Source of the DNA: Actinobacillus vicugnae
Lineage (GTDB): Bacteria > Pseudomonadota > Gammaproteobacteria > Enterobacterales > Pasteurellaceae
Direction: 5' to 3'
DNA length: 64,000 nt
Assembly (NCBI RefSeq): GCF_901687125.1
Contig: NZ_CABFJY010000022.1
Span: forward strand, 124,001-188,000
A program made the position numbers and the translations under genes. The notes beneath the pieces are model-generated. The model had not been told where the DNA came from and did no database searches. It worked only from the letters and a program-made list of their open reading frames with translations. Positions 58,315 to 64,000 of this stretch are shown here, in pieces; position 1 is the first letter of the stretch, and every line of letters starts with the position of its first letter.

Positions 58315-58622
58315 TGAGTCGATTATTTGAAGAATTAATGCAAGGAGCAGAGGCATTAGAGCAACATTTTAAGGGTAAAATTACGCTCAGAACCACCACA
58401 TTAAAAAAGCCTGAACCCATTCAAATTAGCCCTGATGAAGTGAAATCAATTCGTGAGAAATTAAATTTATCGCAAGCAGTTTTTGCGCGTAAATTAAGAA
58501 CTTCAGTACGCACTTATCAAGGGTGGGAACAAGGCAAAACCAAGCCTAATCCTCAAGCAGTGTTATTGCTTAAAATGGTAGAAAAATCTCCCGATACTTT
58601 TGAGCAAATTGCACGTTTGTAA
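58314..58622 (+). CDS. XRE-family antitoxin (HigA/NadS-like)
   Basis: 102 residues, intact. The N-terminal 35 residues (MSRLFEELMQGAEALEQHF) would wrap the toxin; residues about 42-95 form an HTH_XRE domain (SPDEVKSIREKLNLSQAVFARKLRTSVRTYQGWEQGKTKPN). Start overlaps the toxin stop. With the toxin gene broken it could survive as a regulator of the palindrome at 57946 or as protection against related toxins. Strong terminator follows. Confidence 0.85.
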   Translation: MSRLFEELMQGAEALEQHFKGKITLRTTTLKKPEPIQISPDEVKSIREKLNLSQAVFARKLRTSVRTYQGWEQGKTKPNPQAVLLLKMVEKSPDTFEQIARL

Positions 58623-58626
58623 AAAT

Positions 58627-58654
58627 AAAAACCGAGCGCAATGGCTCGGTTTTT
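58627..58654. terminator. Bidirectional terminator antitoxin / amidohydrolase
   Basis: AAAAACCGAGC-type stem: ACCGAGC (58631-58637) and GCTCGGT (58644-58650) with A and T runs extending the pairing on both sides. Confidence 0.9.
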
Positions 58655-58661
58655 TTAGGGA

Positions 58662-59648
58662 TTAAAGTAAACCTAATACTTTACGTCCGTTGATGCTGGC
58701 GATATTTGCCATTTCTTCAAGGTTGGTAAAACGGCAGCCCGCAGAGAGTAGGCTAAGTTCTTGCCACATATCGCCCTCACATAATGGCACCATATAATCA
58801 CAGATGTTATCAGTACCGATAGCAACAGTAATGCCTTCTGGAATTAATTCATCAGCAGGTGTAAGCGCATTATGAAAAGGTTGCAAATCTTCTTTACGCC
58901 CGCTATCAATCCATGCCATTGGGCAGGCAATTACCATCATTTGTGAGTCACGCATTTTTTGGTAGAGCATTTTGCGATATTCTTTCGGGTGCGCACCAAT
59001 TGAAATACCATGAATTGCGACTACTCGTCCTTGCATACCGTGTTCAATTGCTTTATCACATAATTGCTCAGTTTCTTTTTCTTTTGGTGTGTTAAATTGA
59101 TCAACGTGTACGTGTAGCATTTTGCCCAGTGATTTGGCTTTATCCATTAAAATATCTATCGCTTCTAAGCCTTTGCCAAAATCTAATTCATCACGATAAG
59201 GCAAGCCACCAATCATATCCACCATTTCAGAACCAATATCAAACCATTTTTTTGCGGTTGGCTCAATTACGCCTTTTAACGTTTGATTAGCAAATTTTAA
59301 GATAATATCACTTTTATATACGTCACGTGCTTTATGTGCTGCAATAATTGCGCGGTCTTCACACACTCCATCAATATCAACGAAAGTACCGAATGCAGTA
59401 ACCCCCTGTGAAATCATTAATTCGATCGCTTGCGAGAAACGACGGTAATAATCATCAACACTTGAATTACGTTTTACTTCATCAACCAAATCCCATTTTT
59501 GTTGAAGATTCGCATTTTGGTAAATAGCAATTTTTTCTGGCGTCATTGTAAATGCACGGTCTGCATGGGCGTGCGCATTTACCCAGCCACCTTTTTTGAT
59601 GATTTCGTCACGAATATGGCTTTTGAGCGTACGAATTAATTGGCTCAT
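58662..59648 (-). CDS. Amidohydrolase, cytosine-deaminase-like
   Basis: 328 residues, amidohydrolase superfamily near CodA/AtzC. Metal ligands: HxH in VNAHAHADRAF (near residue 25), HVDQFNTP, AIHGISIGAH, and the catalytic Asp in VAIGTDNICDYMVPL. Shorter than E. coli CodA (427), missing part of the N-terminal beta-sandwich, so a different substrate is possible. Divergent from thiB across a 447-bp gap with a PurR-type palindrome; a nucleobase or thiamine-pyrimidine substrate is plausible but unproven. The start is ATG 59648 with GAGGAAA upstream. Confidence 0.8.
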   Translation of the reverse strand: MSQLIRTLKSHIRDEIIKKGGWVNAHAHADRAFTMTPEKIAIYQNANLQQKWDLVDEVKRNSSVDDYYRRFSQAIELMISQGVTAFGTFVDIDGVCEDRAIIAAHKARDVYKSDIILKFANQTLKGVIEPTAKKWFDIGSEMVDMIGGLPYRDELDFGKGLEAIDILMDKAKSLGKMLHVHVDQFNTPKEKETEQLCDKAIEHGMQGRVVAIHGISIGAHPKEYRKMLYQKMRDSQMMVIACPMAWIDSGRKEDLQPFHNALTPADELIPEGITVAIGTDNICDYMVPLCEGDMWQELSLLSAGCRFTNLEEMANIASINGRKVLGLL

Positions 59649-59869
59649 ATTAATCTTTTCCTCTCTATTTTTATTTGCTGAATTTTAGGTAAAAAAAAGA
59701 TCTCTATTTAAGAGATCAATATCAAATTTGAAATGCCAAAAAAAGAGCCAAGCACCATAGTGAAATGATGTTTGGCTAAATGAGTGTTTAAGTATGTTGT
59801 AAGGTTTTGCATATGAATCTATCTAGTTCCTTTTTGGCACTAGGGCTGTAGTATATCCGCTTGAAAATT

Positions 59870-59891
59870 AAAAAGCAAACGTTTGCTTTTT
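59870..59891. promoter_or_regulatory. Perfect 22-bp palindrome, PurR-type operator
   Basis: The inner 16 bp AAGCAAACGTTTGCTT (59873-59888) matches the PurR consensus ANGCAAACGTTTNCNT at every fixed position. The palindrome extends perfectly to 22 bp. It lies just upstream of the thiB -35 element and about 220 bp from the amidohydrolase start. The regulator could be PurR or another LacI-family protein. Confidence 0.7.
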
Positions 59892-59895
59892 GGGT

Positions 59896-59924
59896 TTGCA
59901 TTATATTTACGTATGTCTTACAAT
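59896..59924 (+). promoter_or_regulatory. Candidate thiB promoter
   Basis: -35 TTGCAT (59896-59901), 17-bp spacer, -10 TACAAT (59919-59924). The predicted start of transcription (about 59931) lies just before the TPP riboswitch and 5 bp separate the -35 from the palindrome. Confidence 0.6.
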
Positions 59925-59933
59925 TTGCCGCGT

Positions 59934-60011
59934 TCTCATTGGGGTGCTTTACGAAGCTGAGAAATTACCCATAGAACCTGATCTGATTAGTATCAGCGTA
60001 GGGATTTGAGA
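59934..60011 (+). ncRNA. TPP riboswitch (THI element)
   Basis: Contains the conserved pyrimidine-sensor GCTGAGA (59956-59962), ACCC, and the 3' block GAACCTGATCTGATTAG..CAGCGTAGGGA. P1 pairs TCTCA (59934-59938) with TGAGA (60007-60011). Located in the thiB leader. Binds thiamine pyrophosphate and turns the gene off. Confidence 0.95.
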
Positions 60012-60056
60012 CAGTATTTTTATACCTTTATAAAGTATGAAAACTAAGCCCCGTTG

Positions 60057-60088
60057 CTCAAATCCTTCTAGTTTATGTTTTAGAAGGA
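60057..60088 (+). promoter_or_regulatory. Riboswitch expression platform (Shine-Dalgarno sequestering)
   Basis: TCCTTCTA (60063-60070) pairs with TAGAAGGA (60081-60088), which holds the thiB Shine-Dalgarno. Alternatively CTCAAATCC (60057-60065) pairs exactly with GGATTTGAG (60002-60010), the 3' side of P1, opening the SD helix. No T-run follows, so control is at translation. Confidence 0.75.
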
Positions 60089-60095
60089 CTTTAAA

Positions 60096-61052
60096 ATGAA
60101 AAAAATTTTTGCATTATCAGCCTGCTTGGCGGCAAATGTGATGGCACAAACGCCTATATTGACGGTTTATACCTATGATTCTTTCACTTCAAAGTGGGGG
60201 CCGGCGTCTAAACTTGAAGAATTGTTCGAACAACAATGTCAATGTGATGTGCGATTTCTCCCTTTTGAAGACGGTATTACTATGTTCAATCGTATTCGCT
60301 TAGAAGGTAAGAAAACAAAAGCGGATGTGATGTTAGGGCTAGATAATTTTACTATGGAAGAAGCGCAAAAATCAGGGCTTTTTGCAGAGCATGGACTTAC
60401 AGTTTCTGATTTTTCTTGGCAGAATAACGTTTTTTTTCCGTATGATTACAGCGAATATGCGTTTATTTATGACAAAGAGAAACTTGCGAATCCGCCCAAA
60501 TCATTAAAAGAGCTAGTTGAACGACAAGATTTAAAAGTGATTTACCAAGATCCAAGAACCAGCACTGTAGGTCGAGGTTTATTATTTTGGGTAAATGGCG
60601 TGTATGGCGATACTGCTGGTGATGCTTGGAAAACATTAGCAAAGCATACGGTTACTGTAGGCAAGGGCTGGTCTGAAACCTATGGCGCCTTTTTAAAAGG
60701 CGAATCCGATTTGGTGTTAAGTTACGCGACTTCCCCGCTTTATCATCAGTGGCATGAAAAAACGGATAAATATGTTGCGGCACAATTTGAAGAGGGGCAT
60801 TTGGTACAAACCGAAATCGCTGCAATTACTAAAGTAAGTAAACAAAAAGCGTTAGCACAACAATTTCTGCAATTTTTGCATCAAGGGCAAGCACAGCATG
60901 TGATTTCTTATCATAATGTGATGAAACCGATTGTTGATACTCAAGCTGATCCAGCGTTTAAAACGCTTCCTGAGTATAAACAACTTCGCTTTACACAGCC
61001 TTCTTCTGAGACCGTGAAGCAATGGCTTGCTAGCTGGCAACAAAGTTGGTAG
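60096..61052 (+). CDS. thiB: Thiamine/TPP ABC transporter substrate-binding protein
   Basis: 318 residues, periplasmic. Signal peptide MKKIFALSACLAANVMAQ; mature part PILTVYTYDSFTSKWGPASKLEELFEQQCQCDVRFLPFEDG as in ThiB/TbpA. Later YDYSEYAFIYDKEKL and VGKGWSETYGAFLKGESDLVLSYATSPLYH fit the thiamine pocket region. The upstream TPP riboswitch strongly supports the assignment. The permease and ATPase genes (thiP, thiQ) do not follow: a terminator and dksA come next. The start is ATG 60096, SD AAGGA inside the regulatory hairpin. Confidence 0.94.
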   Translation: MKKIFALSACLAANVMAQTPILTVYTYDSFTSKWGPASKLEELFEQQCQCDVRFLPFEDGITMFNRIRLEGKKTKADVMLGLDNFTMEEAQKSGLFAEHGLTVSDFSWQNNVFFPYDYSEYAFIYDKEKLANPPKSLKELVERQDLKVIYQDPRTSTVGRGLLFWVNGVYGDTAGDAWKTLAKHTVTVGKGWSETYGAFLKGESDLVLSYATSPLYHQWHEKTDKYVAAQFEEGHLVQTEIAAITKVSKQKALAQQFLQFLHQGQAQHVISYHNVMKPIVDTQADPAFKTLPEYKQLRFTQPSSETVKQWLASWQQSW

Positions 61053-61073
61053 TGGAATAATTTCATTATTTTG

Positions 61074-61098
61074 ACGGCTAAATGGAATCTTTAGCCGT
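61074..61098 (+). terminator. Terminator downstream of thiB
   Basis: ACGGCTAAA (61074-61082) and TTTAGCCGT (61090-61098), 7-nt loop, followed by a T-run. It ends the thiB transcript. Confidence 0.88.
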
Positions 61099-61263
61099 TT
61101 TTATTGTCTGCTAAGCGGTAAAAATTACAAAAATTTTTGCAAAATCTGATTGCCAAAAGGGATTACATTTGCTATTTATACGCCCTTTTGAATTATCCCC
61201 CAAAATTTTTTATGTCTATTTATTTTTAAATAGGGGCAACACTATCCAACAAGGAGTGAAATT

Positions 61264-61713
61264 ATGGCTCAAGTGGCAGGTACCACTTCATTAGGTTTAT
61301 TAGCTTTAGCGGGCGTTACACCTTACCAACCTAAAAAAGATGAAGAGTATATGAGTGACGCTCAAAAAGAGCATTTCCGCAAAATTCTTCGTGCGTGGCA
61401 TGTTCAAATTATGGAAGAAGCTGAACGTACCAAAAGCCAAATGCAAGAAGAAGTTGCAAATTTTGCTGATCCAGCAGACCGAGCAACACAAGAAGAAGAA
61501 TTTAGCTTAGAATTACGCAACCGTGATCGTGAACGTAAATTACTTAAAAAGATTGAGCAAACGCTAAATAGCATTGCTGAAGATGAATACGGTTATTGCG
61601 AAACTTGTGGCGTAGAGATTGGTTTACGTCGTTTAGAAGCGCGTCCTACCGCAGATATGTGTATTGACTGTAAGACACTTGCAGAAATCCGTGAAAAGCA
61701 AATGGGCTTATAA
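61264..61713 (+). CDS. dksA: RNA polymerase-binding transcription factor DksA
   Basis: 149 residues (E. coli 151). Works with ppGpp in the RNA polymerase secondary channel. Coiled-coil tip DPADRATQEEEF retains the two Asp and Ala that act on the polymerase; C4 zinc finger CETCGVEIGLRRLEARPTADMCIDC is intact. The start is ATG with AAGGAG upstream. dksA-pcnB-folK order as in enterics (without gluQ). Confidence 0.97.
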   Translation: MAQVAGTTSLGLLALAGVTPYQPKKDEEYMSDAQKEHFRKILRAWHVQIMEEAERTKSQMQEEVANFADPADRATQEEEFSLELRNRDRERKLLKKIEQTLNSIAEDEYGYCETCGVEIGLRRLEARPTADMCIDCKTLAEIREKQMGL

Positions 61714-61744
61714 GCTTAATTAAAAATGGATAATTGAAATTGAC

Positions 61745-61775
61745 AATGGACAATCGCAAGTTGTCCATTATTTTT
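61745..61775 (+). terminator. Hairpin between dksA and pcnB
   Basis: AATGGACAA (61745-61753) and TTGTCCATT (61761-61769), then ATTTTTAT. A further inverted copy, CTTGTCCATTA, follows at about 61779-61789. Probable dksA terminator within a small family of GGACAA repeats. Confidence 0.65.
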
Positions 61776-61814
61776 ATCTTGTCCATTATCGATTGTTAAT
61801 TTCAGAGGTGTATT

Positions 61815-63368
61815 ATTTTTAATTATATTAAATCGTTGTTTAGTCGTCGAAAAAACGTCAAAAAACAACCGCTTGTAGAACCAGAAAAGGCATCTCGTAA
61901 GCAAAGCAAACCAGCGAAGGCTACGGAATCTCGAACAAAACGTTCTGCATCAAAATCGATCGAAAACAAAAGCCACTCGCCAAAAAAAGCAAAGAAGCAA
62001 ACGCATACAAATTTGCCTTCTCATCTGTTGCATAAAAAATTTACGGTGAGTGCTGGGCATTACGATATAACGCCGAAAGATTTTCCTAAAAATGCGTTAG
62101 CAATTGTTGAAAAATTACAGCGTGCAGGGTTTGAAGCTTATGTGGTGGGCGGTTGTATTCGAGATTTATTGTTAGGTCATAAACCAAAAGATTTTGATGT
62201 CGCAACAGATGCTAAACCCGAAGAAATTCAAAAAATCTTTGGCCGTCAATGTCGTTTGATCGGACGCCGTTTCCGTTTAGCGCATATTGTGTTTGGGCGA
62301 GATATTTATGAAGTTGCGACTTTCCGTGGCGAACACAGCCACCATAATAGCGATAAAATCTCTAAAGTAAGCGAAGACGGTATGCTATTGCGTGATAACG
62401 TGTATGGCTCATTACGTGAAGATGCACAACGTCGAGATTTCACCGTGAATTCACTTTATTATGATCCAAAACATAATCTTATTTTTGATTTTTTTGACGG
62501 AATTGATGATCTAAAAGCAGGCAAATTGCGTCTGATAGGAGATCCTGTCGTACGTTATCAAGAAGATCCTGTACGAATGTTGCGTGCAATTCGCTTTATG
62601 GCAAAATTGGATATGTTCTTAGATAAACCAACAGAAGCACCGATTCGTGAATTAGCATGCTTATTAAAAAATATTCCAACAGCACGTTTATTTGATGAAT
62701 CATTAAAGTTATTCCAATCAGGGCAAGGTTTTAAAACTTATCAATTAATGCGCCAATATGGTTTATTTGAGCAATTATTTCCCGTTTTAACGCCATTTTT
62801 TACTGAACGTAATGATTCGAATGCAGAGCGTATGTTAAGTAAAGCGTTAAATTCAACCGATGATCGAATTCGTGATAATTTACGGGTAAATCCAGCGTTT
62901 TTATTTGCTGCTTTACTTTGGTATCCATTGCGCGAAAAAATGGAAGTGTTAAAAAATGAAGGTGGCTTAAATAGCCATGATGCAATGATGTTAGCGGCGA
63001 ATGAAATATTAGCTGAAAGCTGTAAATCGATTGCGCTCCATCGTCGTCATACCTCGGTAATTCGTGATATTTGGGCATTACAATTCCAAATGACCAAACG
63101 CTCAGGCAAGCGCCCACAGCAAACGCTAGAGCATATTAAATTCCGCGCAGGTTTCGATTTGTTGGTAATGCGGGCGGAAATTGAAGGCGGTGATTTAGTT
63201 GAGCTTTCTGCTTGGTGGCATGAGTATCAATTTAGCAATGATGCACAGCGTGCAGAAATGTTGAAAGCGGTCAGAAATTTGCCAAATTTTGCAGGTGAAG
63301 AAAAGAAAAAGCGTCGTCGCAAAACGTTTAGAAAGAAAAAAACAGCGAAAAAGCCTTCGGCTGAATAA
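61815..63368 (+). CDS. pcnB: Poly(A) polymerase I, probable AUU start
   Basis: 517 residues if translation starts at ATT 61815. Adds 3' poly(A) tails that promote RNA decay. Nucleotidyltransferase domain: AYVVGGCIRDLLLGHKPKDFDVATDA (GG and DxD), RLIGRRFRLAHIVFG, RRDFTVNSLYYDP, YQEDPVRMLRAIRFMAKL; very basic C-terminus (EKKKRRRKTFRKKKTAKK). No ATG exists near the 5' end. SD AGAGGTG stands 4-5 nt before ATT-TTT-AAT, matching E. coli pcnB, which starts at AUU and encodes MFTRV. TTG 61836 is the first conventional start but is 25 nt from any SD. A Lys/Ser-rich stretch (about 10-60) precedes the domain. Confidence 0.9.
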   Translation: MFNYIKSLFSRRKNVKKQPLVEPEKASRKQSKPAKATESRTKRSASKSIENKSHSPKKAKKQTHTNLPSHLLHKKFTVSAGHYDITPKDFPKNALAIVEKLQRAGFEAYVVGGCIRDLLLGHKPKDFDVATDAKPEEIQKIFGRQCRLIGRRFRLAHIVFGRDIYEVATFRGEHSHHNSDKISKVSEDGMLLRDNVYGSLREDAQRRDFTVNSLYYDPKHNLIFDFFDGIDDLKAGKLRLIGDPVVRYQEDPVRMLRAIRFMAKLDMFLDKPTEAPIRELACLLKNIPTARLFDESLKLFQSGQGFKTYQLMRQYGLFEQLFPVLTPFFTERNDSNAERMLSKALNSTDDRIRDNLRVNPAFLFAALLWYPLREKMEVLKNEGGLNSHDAMMLAANEILAESCKSIALHRRHTSVIRDIWALQFQMTKRSGKRPQQTLEHIKFRAGFDLLVMRAEIEGGDLVELSAWWHEYQFSNDAQRAEMLKAVRNLPNFAGEEKKKRRRKTFRKKKTAKKPSAE

Positions 63369-63435
63369 TGGAAATAGGGCGCAAGTGAAAACTTGTGCCT
63401 TTTCATTTTAAAAATGGATAAATAGGATAACCAGT

Positions 63436-63906
63436 ATGAAAACGGTATATATCGCATTAGGTTCTAATTTAGATAACCCACTCGCACAGCTCAAACAAGC
63501 GGTCGAATCTTTAAAACAATTTGCAATAAATTTTGAAGTAAGCCCCTTTTACGGTAGCAAACCCGTTGGACCACAAGATCAGCCCGATTATGTTAATGCG
63601 GTAGCAAAATTTGATACGGAATTAAGCCCGCTAGCATTACTCGATAAATTACAAAGCATAGAGAATACGCAGGGCAGAGTACGTATACGTCGCTGGGGCG
63701 AGCGTACACTGGATTTGGATATTGTGTTATATGGTAAAGAACAAATTAGCAATGAGCGCTTAACTGTTCCACATATTGAAATGAAAAATCGAGAATTTGT
63801 GATTGTGCCAATGTACGATCTTAGTCCTGATTTAGAGCTACCAAGCGGTGAAAAATTAGCTGAAATTTACCAGCAGTTTAAACATCATCAAATGGTGACA
63901 TTCTAA
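63436..63906 (+). CDS. folK: 2-amino-4-hydroxy-6-hydroxymethyldihydropteridine pyrophosphokinase
   Basis: HPPK of folate synthesis, 156 residues. VYIALGSNLDNPLAQLKQAV, SPFYGSKPVGPQDQPDYVNAVAKF, ENTQGRVRIRRWGERTLDLDIVLYG (DxD magnesium site) and LTVPHIEMKNREFVIVPM are the family blocks. The start is ATG 63436. Follows pcnB by 67 bp, as in enterics. Exact uptake sequence inside the gene (63495-63504). Confidence 0.96.
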   Translation: MKTVYIALGSNLDNPLAQLKQAVESLKQFAINFEVSPFYGSKPVGPQDQPDYVNAVAKFDTELSPLALLDKLQSIENTQGRVRIRRWGERTLDLDIVLYGKEQISNERLTVPHIEMKNREFVIVPMYDLSPDLELPSGEKLAEIYQQFKHHQMVTF

Positions 63907-63910
63907 TTAA

Positions 63911-63936
63911 AAATGCACGGGATACCGTGCATTTTG
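63911..63936. terminator. Terminator downstream of folK
   Basis: AAATGCACGG (63911-63920), loop GATA, CCGTGCATTT (63925-63934), with A and T on either side; serves folK and probably the convergent gene at the edge. Confidence 0.85.
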
Positions 63937-63940
63937 TGTT

Positions 63941-64000
63941 TTATTCCATTGGTGTATCTACCACTGTTTCTGATTTTGCGGCTTTATTATCTGAAGTACG
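63941..64000 (-). CDS. C-terminal fragment of a gene running off the window
   Basis: An open minus-strand frame ends at TAA 63941-63943 and encodes the last 19 residues RTSDNKAAKSETVVDTPME. A terminator hairpin directly downstream supports a real gene end. The tail is polar and likely disordered; no function can be given. Confidence 0.4.
   Translation of the reverse strand, partial: RTSDNKAAKSETVVDTPME

Noticed and set aside
58211..58420. Minus-strand open frame across the toxin-antitoxin junction
   Set aside because: Antisense to the antitoxin and to a recognisable toxin frame; no ribosome site.

Overview
The window comes from the chromosome of a Pasteurellaceae bacterium. The DNA is AT-rich and carries many copies of the natural-transformation uptake sequence in its Actinobacillus pleuropneumoniae form (ACAAGCGGTC or its complement; I located more than a dozen exact copies by eye). 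The Haemophilus influenzae form (AAGTGCGGT) was found only once. Gene content and local order (ybfE-fldA-fur, ytjB/serB, aspS-nudB-yebC-ruvC, dksA-pcnB-folK, pgk-fba) are those of a gammaproteobacterium close to the enterics. Actinobacillus or a near relative is most likely; species cannot be fixed from the sequence alone. I saw no rRNA, tRNA, insertion sequence, prophage or CRISPR array.

Layout. 1-10.7 kb, mostly minus strand: an RclA-type flavoprotein cut by the window edge, a Gfo/Idh/MocA oxidoreductase, a SEC-C protein, an ABC exporter, luxS, the seven-MCE-domain lipid transport protein letB, then fur, fldA, ybfE and ybaK. 10.7-17.5 kb: usg, an adenine permease, ychN-yhiN, infA, ytjB/serB, yajQ and a small conserved protein. 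17.6-32.7 kb: a complete maltose/maltodextrin locus: malP, malT, the malK-lamB-malM operon, and the divergent malEFG-malQ operon. The malK/malE control region carries two perfect CRP sites, two MalT-box-like sites and a LacI-family-type palindrome. MalE/F/G/K and LamB import maltodextrins, MalQ and MalP process them, and MalT switches the genes on.

32.9-43.2 kb: a CstA-family transporter, yjjV, a lipoprotein, gor, yqhA, a nitroreductase, azlCD, an orphan and degenerate sapF, fba and pgk. 43.3-48 kb: three tandem DASS (SLC13-type) anion symporters. 48.2-53.1 kb: parE and a copper-response unit (cueR divergent from copZ-copA, with a typical 19-bp-spacer MerR promoter). 53.3-57.7 kb: ruvC, a lipoprotein, yebC, nudB and aspS. 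57.9-58.6 kb: a decayed type II toxin gene (two in-frame stops) in front of an intact antitoxin gene. 58.6-64 kb: a cytosine-deaminase-like amidohydrolase, a PurR-type palindrome, a TPP riboswitch controlling thiB, dksA, pcnB (apparently starting at AUU, as in E. coli), folK, and the tail of one more gene.

Most of the window is ordinary chromosomal backbone. I found no convincing wholly new system. The items most worth a second look are the MalT-box-like pair inside a terminator upstream of malP, the dead-toxin/live-antitoxin pair, the AUU start of pcnB, the Shine-Dalgarno-masking TPP riboswitch, the degenerate orphan SapF, the tandem DASS triplet with a changed SNT motif in one copy, and the two LacI/PurR-type palindromes.
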